Shown here: one piece after another, positions 10,296 to 19,550 of the stretch | Numbering within the stretch: position 1 is the first letter of the stretch | How the letters are laid out: each line of letters opens with the position of its first letter | NCBI GenBank assembly: GCA_963790435.1 | Contig: CAWBOI010000001.1 | Coordinates: 992,001 to 1,056,000, forward strand | Length of the DNA: 64,000 nt | Direction: 5' to 3' | Source: Ilyomonas sp963790435 | Lineage (GTDB): Bacteria; Bacteroidota; Bacteroidia; Chitinophagales; Chitinophagaceae | The notes under the pieces: model-generated | Told to the model about the DNA's origin: nothing | The model's input: the letters and a program-made list of their open reading frames with translations, nothing else | Databases searched by the model: none | Made by a program: the position numbers and the translations under genes

Positions 10296-10499
10296 ATTGT
10301 ACGATTTTATGATTGTTGTCTGAACGGAGATGAATGAGATGTTTGGGTTTTTTGGGGCAAGAAATGGAAGAACAAAATACTCGAATAACTTTTATGCTTT
10401 GGAGTTGATTAAAGACCTATAAAACCTGCAAAACCAAAAAGCTCAGCTTATAAAACCTTTGCGTCTTCGCGCCTTTGCGGTTCAACCCAATACTTGCTT

Positions 10500-11405
10500 T
10501 TAAACTTTTCTTTTTACAAAGCTGGCAGTGGTTACTTCGTTCAACTGGTAAACAGGACAACCGCCTTTTTGTGTAGTAACAAAGGCACCTAATTTATTGG
10601 CAAAATCTAAAATGTGCTCATAAGGAATGCGGTCGAGCAATTGAAAAATAACGGCCGCCAAAAACGAATCGCCGCTGCCAACTGTATCTGCAACCGTTAC
10701 CTGAAAACCTTCGTGACTGTATAAAGTATTCTCTACTTTTAGTAGTGCACCCTTTGCACCTCTGGTTACAATTACAATTTTTGTCTTGAATTTTTCCTGC
10801 AAAAACAAAATGGCTTGTTCATCATTTTTGTAAGCCGTAAACCAATCTGTAATCAATTTTAATTCAGCTTCGTTTAGCTTTACAATATCAGCTTTCCGGA
10901 GCAGTGTTTCAACCAATTCACGGCTGTAATGAGGAGCCCGTAAATTAATATCGAGCACTTTTGTTTTTGCCTCATTTATCAATTCAAACAATGTGTTGCG
11001 CGAGGCTTCGCTTCGCGCTGCCAAAGTTCCAAACACAAAATAGTCAGCGTTTTTTACCAACTCACTTAATGTTCCATTGTATTGAATGTTATCCCAGGCA
11101 ACGTTTGGTACAATGTCGTACACCATTTCGTGAGCCTCTTTCAAACGCGCTACCACAGTGCTTGTTGGCAACGCATCGTCTATCTGAATGTATTGTGTGT
11201 TGATGCTTTTTTCTTTCATCACTGCCAACAGTTCTTTACCCAAATCATCGTTACCAACACGCGAAATCATTGCAGGATTTTTACCCAATTTTCCTAAGTG
11301 ATAGGCAACATTCATAGGTGCGCCACCCGATTGTTTTCCATTTGGTAGAAAATCCCATAAAACTTCGCCGAAACAAACAACAGGATGATAAGGAGCATAA
11401 TTCAT
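10500..11405 (-). CDS. PfkB-family carbohydrate kinase (fructokinase-like)
   Basis: A cytoplasmic sugar kinase of about 301 residues. The N-terminal sugar-binding signature GGAPMNVAYHLGKLG and the C-terminal PfkB signature DTVGSGDSFLAA, containing the catalytic base Asp and the anion-hole glycines, are intact. The early segment CFGEVLWDFLPNGKQSGG resembles bacterial fructokinases, so ATP-dependent phosphorylation of fructose is the best guess, but ribokinase-like specificity cannot be excluded. The ATG at 11405 is preferred over an in-frame TTG at 11414. The gene is divergent from htrA and stands alone, with no sugar transporter or hydrolase next to it. Confidence 0.8.
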   Translation of the reverse strand: MNYAPYHPVVCFGEVLWDFLPNGKQSGGAPMNVAYHLGKLGKNPAMISRVGNDDLGKELLAVMKEKSINTQYIQIDDALPTSTVVARLKEAHEMVYDIVPNVAWDNIQYNGTLSELVKNADYFVFGTLAARSEASRNTLFELINEAKTKVLDINLRAPHYSRELVETLLRKADIVKLNEAELKLITDWFTAYKNDEQAILFLQEKFKTKIVIVTRGAKGALLKVENTLYSHEGFQVTVADTVGSGDSFLAAVIFQLLDRIPYEHILDFANKLGAFVTTQKGGCPVYQLNEVTTASFVKRKV

Positions 11406-11673
11406 GGCAATCAAAGTTTAGAATAGCAATGTTATTCATTTAAAAACTTCTTTCTTAATTTTTGACATGACAGCTTCGCATCTTTTATTTTATTTCTTTA
11501 TCCGTTCACGACATATTTTCTGCGAAATTTGTGAAGAAAAAGCAAGTACGACAGCCTTCGTCAAACTTATGTTAATTGGAAAAATGCTATCAGTAAAGGA
11601 TTAAACAGAGTTGTTTATTTGCTTTCAAAAGGAACAAATTTTGCTTTATTAAAATCTAAAAATAAAAAAACAG

Positions 11674-13224
11674 ATGAAACTCAAAAGTGTATTTTTAGTG
11701 GTATTGATTAGTGCAGCTACAGCCGTTTTGAGTGTTTGGGGTTATGGCAAATATATTCAGAGCGATTACTCCGACAATCAAATTACGAACGGCAAACTTC
11801 CCGTAAACTATGCCCGCTTTTTTGGAGATAAAACACCAGGCAGTACGGTAGATTTTACGGCTGCGGCTTCATCGGCAACACCTGCGGTTGTGCATATAAA
11901 AACAAGAACAAAAGCACGCCAGGTTACCAATAATTTGCCTAAAAGCAAAAACCCGTTCTCCGATTTTTTTGGCGATAACGATCCGTTTGGCGATTTCTTC
12001 AGCGGTCCTCGGTCACAAACCATTCCTGAACAGCGTGCCAGTGGTAGTGGTGCTTTGATAAGCGATGATGGTTATATTGTTACTAACAACCACGTAGTGG
12101 AAGGTGCTGATGAACTAACCGTGACTTTATCAAACAGAAAAACCTACAAAGGAACCGTGGTTGGTACTGACCCAAGCACCGACCTTGCCGTAGTGAAAAT
12201 TGACGCTGGTAAAAATTTGCCCTACTTAGTGTATGGCAACAGCGACGATGTAAAATTAGGTCAATGGGTGTTGGCAATTGGTTACCCGCTTACGCTTGAT
12301 GTAACCGTAACAGCAGGCATTGTAAGTGCCAAAGCACGTTCTATTGGCATTAACAAAAGCAAATCTCCTGTTGAGTCGTTTATTCAAACGGATGCGGCTG
12401 TAAACCCTGGTAACAGTGGCGGTCCACTTGTTAACACGACAGGTGAGCTAATCGGAATTAACTCTGCCATTGCTTCGCCAACGGGTTCTTATGCAGGTTA
12501 TTCTTATGCAATTCCGGTAAATATTGTTCGTAAAACAGTAAACGATTTAATTAAATACGGCGCGGTGCAGAGAGGCTACATGGGCTTGTCGTATGCTCCC
12601 GAAACACTTAGCGATGCACAAAAGAAAGCCAATGGTATTAAAGACGGTGATGGTATTTATGTAACAGGCGTTGCCGATGATGGTGCAGCTAAACAGGCAG
12701 GCATTCAGAAAGGCGATTTTGTTACCAAAATAAATGGTGTTGCCATTAACAGCAGCGCAGAACTGCAGGAACAGTTATCCCGTTACAAACCCGGCGATAA
12801 ATTAGATGTTAGTTATGCAAGAAACGGTAACGAAAAAACAGTGCCTGTTACATTGAAAAACAAATCCGGCACTTATGCTCAGGTAAAAGCGGAAACGCTA
12901 AGCGACAGGCTGGGCGGCGAACTGGCAACGGTAGATGCTGCCACTGCAAAAAAGAATAACATCAGTGGTGGTGTTCAGGTAAAAAAATTAGGAAACGGTG
13001 CTTTGAAAAACAGCCGCATTCAGGAAGGATTTATCATTTTGAGTGTGAATGGACAGGAAGTGAAATCGGTTGATGATTTGAATGCTGCTTTGGCAAGCGC
13101 AACCGGAACTGTTAAGCTCGAAGGTGTATATCCTGGTTATGACGAAACCTATGGTTATCCATTAAACTTAGGTGGTGATGAGAATGGAAATGGCGATAGC
13201 AACGATGATAATGGTGGTCAATAA
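11674..13224 (+). CDS. htrA: HtrA/DegP-type periplasmic serine protease
   Basis: A 516-residue envelope quality-control protease. Residues 5-23 form an uncleaved or signal-type hydrophobic segment. The trypsin-like domain carries the full catalytic triad: His140 (TNNHVVEG), Asp170 (STDLAVVKI) and Ser248 (NPGNSGGPL). Two PDZ domains follow (about 295-395 and 410-490). The tail is a short Gly/Asn/Asp-rich stretch. The family degrades and refolds misfolded envelope proteins. It is a single-gene unit: divergent from the kinase, with a strong terminator 16 bp after the stop. The name degP would be equally valid. Confidence 0.92.
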   Translation: MKLKSVFLVVLISAATAVLSVWGYGKYIQSDYSDNQITNGKLPVNYARFFGDKTPGSTVDFTAAASSATPAVVHIKTRTKARQVTNNLPKSKNPFSDFFGDNDPFGDFFSGPRSQTIPEQRASGSGALISDDGYIVTNNHVVEGADELTVTLSNRKTYKGTVVGTDPSTDLAVVKIDAGKNLPYLVYGNSDDVKLGQWVLAIGYPLTLDVTVTAGIVSAKARSIGINKSKSPVESFIQTDAAVNPGNSGGPLVNTTGELIGINSAIASPTGSYAGYSYAIPVNIVRKTVNDLIKYGAVQRGYMGLSYAPETLSDAQKKANGIKDGDGIYVTGVADDGAAKQAGIQKGDFVTKINGVAINSSAELQEQLSRYKPGDKLDVSYARNGNEKTVPVTLKNKSGTYAQVKAETLSDRLGGELATVDAATAKKNNISGGVQVKKLGNGALKNSRIQEGFIILSVNGQEVKSVDDLNAALASATGTVKLEGVYPGYDETYGYPLNLGGDENGNGDSNDDNGGQ

Positions 13225-13240
13225 TCCAGTTTGTTTTTAT

Positions 13241-13274
13241 AAAAAAGGCTGTACAGTTTTGTACAGCCTTTTTT
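13241..13274 (+). terminator. Intrinsic terminator after htrA
   Basis: A perfect 15-bp stem (13241-13255 with 13260-13274) contains GGCTGTACA and its complement, with the loop GTTT. It is flanked by A6 on the left and T6 on the right, so it could work in both directions. Confidence 0.9.
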
Positions 13275-13280
13275 ATTTAT

Positions 13281-13466
13281 AGAACACGGAGTACACGGAC
13301 TTTGTGCACGGATTTGCGGGATCGTCTGAATTGGGATGGATGGGATATTTTGGATTTGTGGGATATAGATAAAAAGAGAAGTTTGTTTTTGTCATATTAT
13401 TCAATCGTACGTCTTCAATATTCAATCCTATTTATCCGTGCATGCAGTCCATGTCATTCGTGTTCT
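13281..13466. repeat. Dispersed element with AGAACACGGA inverted ends, copy A
   Basis: The left end AGAACACGGAGTACACGGAC is mirrored at the right end (GTCCATGTCATTCGTGTTCT), leaving a ~100-bp centre with a TCGTCTGAATTGGGATGGAT core. A second copy at 25824-25978 has the same ends and the same core in reverse orientation. Copy A ends 2 bp before the stop codon of the DUF5916 gene. No transposase is present, so this looks like a non-autonomous repeat. Confidence 0.7.
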
Positions 13467-13467
13467 A

Positions 13468-15645
13468 TTATGGGTTCCACCAATAATTCAACTTAATAAC
13501 CAGCGCTCTTGTTTTTGCTCCAAAAGGCGTTGAGAAATAATTATCGGTATAAACAATAAACAAATCGGAAGCAGGCTTGTATCGCCACTGAAAGCGCGAA
13601 TTGATGTTGATGTTGTTTGCTTGTTGGTTGTATTGAATGTAAGTTGTAAAAAACAAGGTATTTGTAAACGTTACGTCAATGCGCGGTCCGATGAGCCAGA
13701 AGTGCTTATTGCCCCAGGGTTGTGGCAACATCAGGTCGCTGTAAGCCGCGTTCATGGTGATGTTTACATAGGGCTGAAAACGGTAACCAAGGCTGCCGCC
13801 AGCCGTGAATAAATGCCCGTTGTCATAGTAAGTACCGTATCGCAAAGTAGCCGTATAGGTAAAGGTGTGCTGTGGTTGCGAAGCATAATCGAAACCTATT
13901 AAATTGTAACGATGAACACTTCCTGCTTTCAACGAATCTTTGGTTATGTTGGTAGGATCAAATGGTTGTAGCAAGCGCACATAATCGTTTTGCGCCTGCA
14001 CGGATAATGTGCTTTTGTTACGAAACGCAAACAACCATGCAAACACGTCTTCATGATCGGTGCCGTGAAATTTCGGATCAAAAAAATAATTCATAGTTAG
14101 CTGCGGGCCATGCGTTAAAATGATACCCTCCTTTGGAAAAAAATAACGCGTGATTTGCGGATTGAGCTTGATAAAATTGGTACGCGGAATGTAGCCAACT
14201 TCTGCATTGTAGTTCTTGCCAACATACTCATATTGCCCGTAAATCAACCATTTTCGGCTGCTGTATTGCAGGTTGGCGGCTTGCGTAAAATCGTTGCCGT
14301 TTTTACCCGGCGTGAACGATTTTAAAAACAAAGCTTTACCTGTAAACACATTGTTTGCAGATGCCAGGTTGTATTCAAGTCCCAAATTACGATTGTATCT
14401 CGTTGCAATATTTTTAATGCTATCATTATAAAAAGGATGATAATCCAATGCAGTTTTATCAACGTAAATCAATCCAATGTTCGAGCGTTTAAATACCTTT
14501 TGCTGCAGTGAAACAACAGCATAATTTTCAGCAGGTCTGCCTTCCTCCGTGTTACCGGCTGTTTCCATGTCCATCACTCCTATCCGTAAGGTTTTATTCA
14601 GCTTGCCGCTCAATCGCAAGCCGCCGTTAATAGGAACGTTCAAGCCAATTCTTCTTGAAAAAAAAGGACGAATATCGGCATAACCAAAATTACCAAACAG
14701 GTCGCCGTTCTCTAAAAAGAATTGCCGCTTTTCAGGAAAAAACAATTCATAACGACTCAAGTTTATCAACTGTTGATCCACTTCCACCTGCGAAAAATCG
14801 GGATGTACTGTGAGGTCTAAGTTCATTGCGGTTGAAAAAGTAAGCTTTGCATCAACCCCTTCTCTGCCTAAAATTCCGGAGGTTTTCCCTAAAGTAAAAT
14901 CTTTATTAGTGCTCGTTAAAAAATAGGGAATAATGGAAATGTTGCTATGTGGCGTGGGTGGCGCAGCATCCCAAACCAACGTGCCGGTGTAAGCCAGCGA
15001 TGCCGTTGGAAATTGACGTGGAACCGGCGTCCAACTGCTTTTTTCGGTTGTCTTTAAATCGTTGCGGCTAAAGTTGATTCCCCAGTGCAACATGTCTTTT
15101 TTATAACGCAATGTTTTGAAAGGAATAGCAGCCTCAAACACCCATTTTGTACTATCATTTTTTACAGCAGAAAGCCACTTATTATCCCAGTTTAAATCTA
15201 CACTTCCACCCTGATACATGGTGCCATCCCATTGTGCGCCATCCGCATTAGCGCCAAACGAAAAGCCGGTTGTACCATCTTCAAACGGATCAATAAAAAG
15301 AAGAAAATTATCATTCTTACCAAAATTAAAATCGCGGTGCAGCGATTCTACCATGTTCACACCTTTCACTGCTTTGTAGCAGGTAGCCAGCAAATAAAAA
15401 TAGTGTTCGTCATACGTTACCTTCACTTCTGTTTTTACCTGTGCATGGCTGGTATCCATCGGCAGCACCATAAAAAAATTGTTGGCTGGTGTAGCTTCCT
15501 GCCATGCCGGTTCGTTGCCGATGCCATCAATGTTAATAAGCGATGATACTTTATGAATGTGAAGCTCGTAGGCTGCATTTTTCTTTTGAGAAAATGAATA
15601 AAAAACGATAAAAACAAAGCTGATACTGAAAAATAATACTTTCAT
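13468..15645 (-). CDS. DUF5916 outer-membrane protein with N-terminal CBM9-like domain
   Basis: A 725-residue secreted protein. The ATG at 15645 is chosen because it opens a typical signal peptide (MKVLFFSISFVFIVFYSFSQ); the frame stays open for 37 more codons upstream without one. After the signal comes a carbohydrate-binding family-9-like region (DGIGNEPAWQEA, then VKVTYDEHYFYLLATCYK), followed by a long domain rich in alternating aromatic and polar strands, consistent with an outer-membrane beta-barrel (DUF5916). The segment FPEKRQFFLENGDLF is characteristic of the family. The function is unknown; family members are often near proteolysis or sugar-uptake genes. Its 3' end abuts a dispersed repeat. 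Confidence 0.82.
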   Translation of the reverse strand: MKVLFFSISFVFIVFYSFSQKKNAAYELHIHKVSSLINIDGIGNEPAWQEATPANNFFMVLPMDTSHAQVKTEVKVTYDEHYFYLLATCYKAVKGVNMVESLHRDFNFGKNDNFLLFIDPFEDGTTGFSFGANADGAQWDGTMYQGGSVDLNWDNKWLSAVKNDSTKWVFEAAIPFKTLRYKKDMLHWGINFSRNDLKTTEKSSWTPVPRQFPTASLAYTGTLVWDAAPPTPHSNISIIPYFLTSTNKDFTLGKTSGILGREGVDAKLTFSTAMNLDLTVHPDFSQVEVDQQLINLSRYELFFPEKRQFFLENGDLFGNFGYADIRPFFSRRIGLNVPINGGLRLSGKLNKTLRIGVMDMETAGNTEEGRPAENYAVVSLQQKVFKRSNIGLIYVDKTALDYHPFYNDSIKNIATRYNRNLGLEYNLASANNVFTGKALFLKSFTPGKNGNDFTQAANLQYSSRKWLIYGQYEYVGKNYNAEVGYIPRTNFIKLNPQITRYFFPKEGIILTHGPQLTMNYFFDPKFHGTDHEDVFAWLFAFRNKSTLSVQAQNDYVRLLQPFDPTNITKDSLKAGSVHRYNLIGFDYASQPQHTFTYTATLRYGTYYDNGHLFTAGGSLGYRFQPYVNITMNAAYSDLMLPQPWGNKHFWLIGPRIDVTFTNTLFFTTYIQYNQQANNININSRFQWRYKPASDLFIVYTDNYFSTPFGAKTRALVIKLNYWWNP

Positions 15646-15718
15646 TGGCAGCAAAAATTGCGATGCGAAAGATATAGGTTTTAAATATGGTTTAGCAAAA
15701 ATCCGGTACTTTATAAAC

Positions 15719-15749
15719 AAAAAAATCCCCGATAGAAAACCACCGGGGA
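15719..15749 (-). terminator. Intrinsic terminator of the dcw cluster
   Basis: On the reverse strand, 33 bp after the ftsZ stop, TCCCCG (15749-15744) pairs with CGGGGA (15731-15726) around a ~12-base loop and is followed by seven Ts. It separates ftsZ from the DUF5916 gene. Confidence 0.75.
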
Positions 15750-15781
15750 GATACAACTAAAAACACGACCTTCAATCAATG

Positions 15782-17698
15782 CTAATCCGGCTTTTTGCCG
15801 TCTAAAAATGTATTCAAAGTAGAAAGGTTGGCTTCCTTGCCGCCTTCTTTATTTACCGTTATTTTACTGTAATAATTTTCTGCGCCGGAGTTGATACTGT
15901 TGCCATACAGTTCCATGTTGCGACGCACATAGGCCGGCACATTATCAAACTCATTGTTCACTTCTGTATTGTTCATATTGAACGATAAGTTGCGCAGTTT
16001 TGCCATACGCTGTTGCGCACGTGCTTTCTTTTCCATCTCTTCATTCGATTCAACACCAAAATCGCCATTTTGCATTTGCGGCTGAACAGATGGCGTACCT
16101 GCATTTGGTTTTATTACCAATTCAAGCTGTACATCTTCTTCATTTTCACCAATAAATGGGTTGTTTACTTTCGGCTGTTGTACATGTTGTACAACAGGCT
16201 CCTCCTGCTTTACAGGCTGTTGTACGGTTTGCACAGGCTGTTGTACATACGTTTGTGGTTGTTGTTGCGGCGGTTGAACTTCTTGCTGTTGCGTAGTTTG
16301 AGGCTTGGCAGCTTCAGCATAAATATTCACCGGCTTACTTAAAAAACTGTGTTGATGTGGTATATGATGAACCGGCTGCACAGGCTGTTGATGAACTGTT
16401 TTTACTTCCTCTTTTTCTTTATATTCCATCCGTAAATGTTCAGGTTCGCTGGCAACAACTTTTGGCTTCTGTACAGGTTTTGGCTCTTGGATAAAATCAA
16501 ACTGCAACACCCTATTCTCTTCTTCAACAGGCACAACAGTTTTAGGCTGAGAAGAAGGCACAAACTGTTTTGTTTCCATCACCGGCTCTGACAGTTTTGG
16601 CGTCAACAGATTTTCTTCTTTTGCCTGGACAACAGGTTGCTTCGGAGCTTCATTATTTTCGCTCAAAGCCATCAACACTTTCTCTTGTTTGGGTTGTTGT
16701 TTTAGCAATTGCGCAGCTTTTGCAAACGGGTCTTTTTGCTCGAAGCCGGTTGCAATCAAAGTAATACCGATTTTATCTTCCAACGCACTATCGTAACCCA
16801 TTCCCACAATCACATCCGAGAATTCACCGGCTTGTGAACGTAGATGATTGTTGATGATTTCCAACTCATCCATCGTGCATTCATTTTCACCTTCCGCGCT
16901 GTTGATGTTAATTAAAATCCACTTCGCTCCACTGATATCGTTATCGTTCAGCAGGGGCGAGTTCAAAGCTTCTTCAATGGCACGCTGGGCGCGGTTTTCG
17001 CCACCTACAGCAGAGCTTCCTAAAATTGCCACACCACCGTTTTTCATTACAGTGCATACATCGGCAAAGTCAACAATAATATGTCCACGACTGTTGATAA
17101 TATCAGTTATACATTTCGCTGCAGTAGCCAGCACATTATCGGCTTTTCCAAACGCTTCACGCATTTTTAAATTGCCATATTGCATCCGCAATTTATCATT
17201 GCTGATGACAAGCAAAGTATCTACATAAGGCTCTAATTGCTTGATGCCGTTTTCAGCTTGTGCATTGCGGCGCGGACCTTCAAACGGGAACGGTGTGGTA
17301 ACAATGCCAACCGTTAAGATACCCAAATCGCGACAAATTTTTGCAATGATGGGAGCACCGCCTGTTCCTGTTCCACCGCCCATGCCAGCGCAAATAAAAG
17401 CCATCCGCGTGTTTACTTCTAAAATGCGTTTGATTTCTTCTAACGATTCTTCAGTTGCCTGCTTGCCTACTTCAGGGTTGGCGCCTGCACCCAAGCCTTG
17501 TGTGAGATGTGGTCCTAACTGAATTTTATTTGGAATCTTACTTTGCTCTAATGCTTTGGCATCGGTGTTACATATAATAAAATCAACGCCTTCAATGTCT
17601 TCACCGAACATGAAATTAACTGCGTTGCTTCCACCGCCGCCAACGCCCAATACTTTTATGATGGAAGACTTTTGCTTCGGAATATCAAACTCAATCAT
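15782..17698 (-). CDS. ftsZ: Cell division protein FtsZ
   Basis: A tubulin-like GTPase of 638 residues that forms the division ring at midcell. The GTP-binding glycine loop GMGGGTGTGG is at residues 105-114, GGGGSNAVNF is at about 20-29, and the T7-loop region IIVDFADVCTVMKNGG is intact. The globular core ends near residue 320. About 250 residues of Gln/Pro/Val-rich linker follow, far longer than the ~50 of E. coli. The conserved C-terminal peptide (VPAYVRRNMELYG) then appears, but about 35 residues continue beyond it. It is the last gene of the cluster and is followed by a terminator. The length beyond the core is the unusual feature. Confidence 0.97.
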   Translation of the reverse strand: MIEFDIPKQKSSIIKVLGVGGGGSNAVNFMFGEDIEGVDFIICNTDAKALEQSKIPNKIQLGPHLTQGLGAGANPEVGKQATEESLEEIKRILEVNTRMAFICAGMGGGTGTGGAPIIAKICRDLGILTVGIVTTPFPFEGPRRNAQAENGIKQLEPYVDTLLVISNDKLRMQYGNLKMREAFGKADNVLATAAKCITDIINSRGHIIVDFADVCTVMKNGGVAILGSSAVGGENRAQRAIEEALNSPLLNDNDISGAKWILININSAEGENECTMDELEIINNHLRSQAGEFSDVIVGMGYDSALEDKIGITLIATGFEQKDPFAKAAQLLKQQPKQEKVLMALSENNEAPKQPVVQAKEENLLTPKLSEPVMETKQFVPSSQPKTVVPVEEENRVLQFDFIQEPKPVQKPKVVASEPEHLRMEYKEKEEVKTVHQQPVQPVHHIPHQHSFLSKPVNIYAEAAKPQTTQQQEVQPPQQQPQTYVQQPVQTVQQPVKQEEPVVQHVQQPKVNNPFIGENEEDVQLELVIKPNAGTPSVQPQMQNGDFGVESNEEMEKKARAQQRMAKLRNLSFNMNNTEVNNEFDNVPAYVRRNMELYGNSINSGAENYYSKITVNKEGGKEANLSTLNTFLDGKKPD

Positions 17699-17735
17699 GA
17701 TAATAATTTTATTGTTTTAGTTGTATTTTTTAATT

Positions 17736-17819
17736 GTGAGTGGTGAGCGGTGAATGGTGAATGGTGAGTCTGAATGATGAATCGTTTCCTATACTCACCA
17801 CTCACCATTCACAACTCAC
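17736..17819. repeat. GTGAATGGTGAG-type inverted repeat between ftsA and ftsZ
   Basis: GTGAGTGGTGAGCGGTGAAT on the left is mirrored by CTCACCACTCACCATTCAC on the right, ending at the ftsA stop codon. The same motif recurs at about 27378-27421 (abutting the murE stop), 394-409 (abutting a permease stop), about 2846-2860 and about 10140-10165. Confidence 0.65.
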
Positions 17820-19204
17820 TATTTCATCTCCATATCACCTTCTTCTTTAAAAAGGTCAATGATACTGTCTTTAAATTTATCCCAGAATGAGTTCAAGCCT
17901 TTCTTTCTTCTGCTGATGTCAACAGCGCTTGATGCTGCTGCTACAGCAATATTTTCTTTTACAGCAACCGGCTCTTCTTTTTTCAACGTTTGCGGTATTT
18001 CAATACGGGCAAATGAGGTATCGAAGTCTTTCTTTTGATTTTCAAAATCGCTATATCCTTTTAGTATCAAACCAATACAGGTTGCATACATGGGCTTTTT
18101 CAGTTCATCAATGTGAGCCGGAGCCAGGTGTTCATTAGGAAGACCAATGCGTGCATTTAGGCCGGTAGTGTATTCGGTAAGTTGCATCAAATGCTTTAAC
18201 TGAGAACCGCCGCCCGTTAAAATAATGCCGCCGTTCAACATACGTTCAAGCCCGATTTGTTTTAAATGATAAGTAACAAAATCGAGTATCTCGCTCATTC
18301 GCGCCTGAATGATATTCGCCAGATTCTTTACACTGATTTCCTTGGCGGGCATTCCTTTTATTCCTGGTATCGTAATGTAAGCATTGTCCTGTGCTTCGTT
18401 GGCCAGTGCGCTGCCAAACTGCATCTTCATCGCTTCTGCTTGGCTTTTTAAAACGCCCAATCCTAAACGGATGTCGTTGGTAATGTTTTCACCGCCAAAC
18501 GGTATTACTGCCGTATGTTTTAAAATGCCATCATAAAAGATAGCAAGGTCGCTGGTGCCACCGCCAATGTCTAAAATGGCAACACCGGCTTCCATGTCAA
18601 TATCGCTCATTACAGCCGCTGCGGAAGCAAGCGGTTGCAATACCAAATCTTTTGTTTTTAAATGACTTCTTTCAATTGCACGATTGATGTTTCTGATAGC
18701 ATTTCTATCGCCGGTAATGATGTGAAAATTAGCTCCCACTTTCACGCCGTTATAGCCAACCGGGTCTTTGATGTTTTGAAAATTATCAACATGAAAATCC
18801 TGCGGTATTACTTCAATAATCTGATCGCCGGCAGGGATAAATGTTTTGCGTTGGTTTTCGATTAACTGGTCAATTTCTTCTTTGCGAATTTCCGTTTCAC
18901 TGTCTTGTCGTACAATGTCGCCGCGGGTTTGCAGGCTTTTAATGTGATGTCCGGCAACGCCTACATACACTTCTTTAATTTCAAGATCGGGGTTGCTTTC
19001 GTAACAGTTCATCAACGCCTGTTGAATGGCTTTGATGGTTTGATCAATGTTTAACACCTGACCGTGTTGTACGCCGTTGCTATTAGCGCGACCAAAGCCT
19101 AAAATCTCAAGTTTGCCCGTTTCATTTTTTCGTCCGGCAATAGCAGCAATTTTGGTTGTGCCAATATCTAAACCTACAATGATTGGCGCGTCGTTTACAT
19201 TCAT
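17819..19204 (-). CDS. ftsA: Cell division protein FtsA
   Basis: An actin-like ATPase of 461 residues that tethers FtsZ to the membrane. Visible features are the phosphate-1 motif (VGLDIGTTKIAAIAGR, about 10-25), the 1C domain, the phosphate-2 motif (AILDIGGGTSDLAIF) and the adenosine loop (GIILTGGGSQL). The C-terminus ends in an amphipathic helix (FWDKFKDSIIDLFKEE), the expected membrane-targeting sequence, separated from the core by a ~45-residue linker. A 346-bp spacer separates it from ftsQ, so it may have its own promoter. Confidence 0.96.
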   Translation of the reverse strand: MNVNDAPIIVGLDIGTTKIAAIAGRKNETGKLEILGFGRANSNGVQHGQVLNIDQTIKAIQQALMNCYESNPDLEIKEVYVGVAGHHIKSLQTRGDIVRQDSETEIRKEEIDQLIENQRKTFIPAGDQIIEVIPQDFHVDNFQNIKDPVGYNGVKVGANFHIITGDRNAIRNINRAIERSHLKTKDLVLQPLASAAAVMSDIDMEAGVAILDIGGGTSDLAIFYDGILKHTAVIPFGGENITNDIRLGLGVLKSQAEAMKMQFGSALANEAQDNAYITIPGIKGMPAKEISVKNLANIIQARMSEILDFVTYHLKQIGLERMLNGGIILTGGGSQLKHLMQLTEYTTGLNARIGLPNEHLAPAHIDELKKPMYATCIGLILKGYSDFENQKKDFDTSFARIEIPQTLKKEEPVAVKENIAVAAASSAVDISRRKKGLNSFWDKFKDSIIDLFKEEGDMEMK

Positions 19205-19550
19205 ATATGCTCGTGTTTTAGTTGTTATCTCATTCCCAATTTCTACTGCTCAAGGCGTACATCTTTTATGGCATTGCAACATCAATAACAAAGCTGATAT
19301 TGTTATGTCTGATGCGTGAATTAATATAAGTAATCTGTGGTTTGCTGCTAAAACACAACGTCAAAAAATCATTAGCAAGGATACGGATTCTCCTTTTGCC
19401 CCTTTAGTTCCAAAGAAATTGCAAGGTGCAAATTCAACATTATTTTGATGCAAAAGTGTACATCGTGTACATCTATATGCAATCATTTTTTTTCTTCACA
19501 TTAATGTGATTTAATTGGGTGTTGTTTCTTTTGGCATCAGCAGCATTTCA
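19205..19550. other. Gene-free spacer between ftsQ and ftsA with tandem GTGTACATC
   Basis: No ORF is supportable in these 346 bases, an unusually long gap in an otherwise tight cluster. It contains a perfect 9-bp tandem direct repeat (GTGTACATC twice, 19456-19473), whose TGTACA core is itself palindromic, and AT-rich tracts. An internal ftsAZ promoter with a regulator site is plausible but not proven. Confidence 0.45.

Larger units (their letters stand above)
10131..10499. other. Gene-free interval with promoter elements and repeats
   Basis: No coding region is supportable in these 369 bases. Going rightward they hold a TGAATGGTGAG-type repeat (10140-10165), a candidate sigma-54 promoter for the permease array (10209-10225, reverse strand), a perfect palindrome (10274-10295), a TGTCTGAAC-type repeat (about 10317-10345), and a CCTTTGCGTCTTCGCGCCTTTGCGG stretch (about 10458-10482) related to the repeat near 28950. 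Confidence 0.6.

Noticed and set aside
16150..16300. Repeated TTGTACA sequences in ftsZ as operator sites
   Set aside because: They encode the VQQPVQ/VVQHVQQ linker of FtsZ in frame and are explained by codon repetition.
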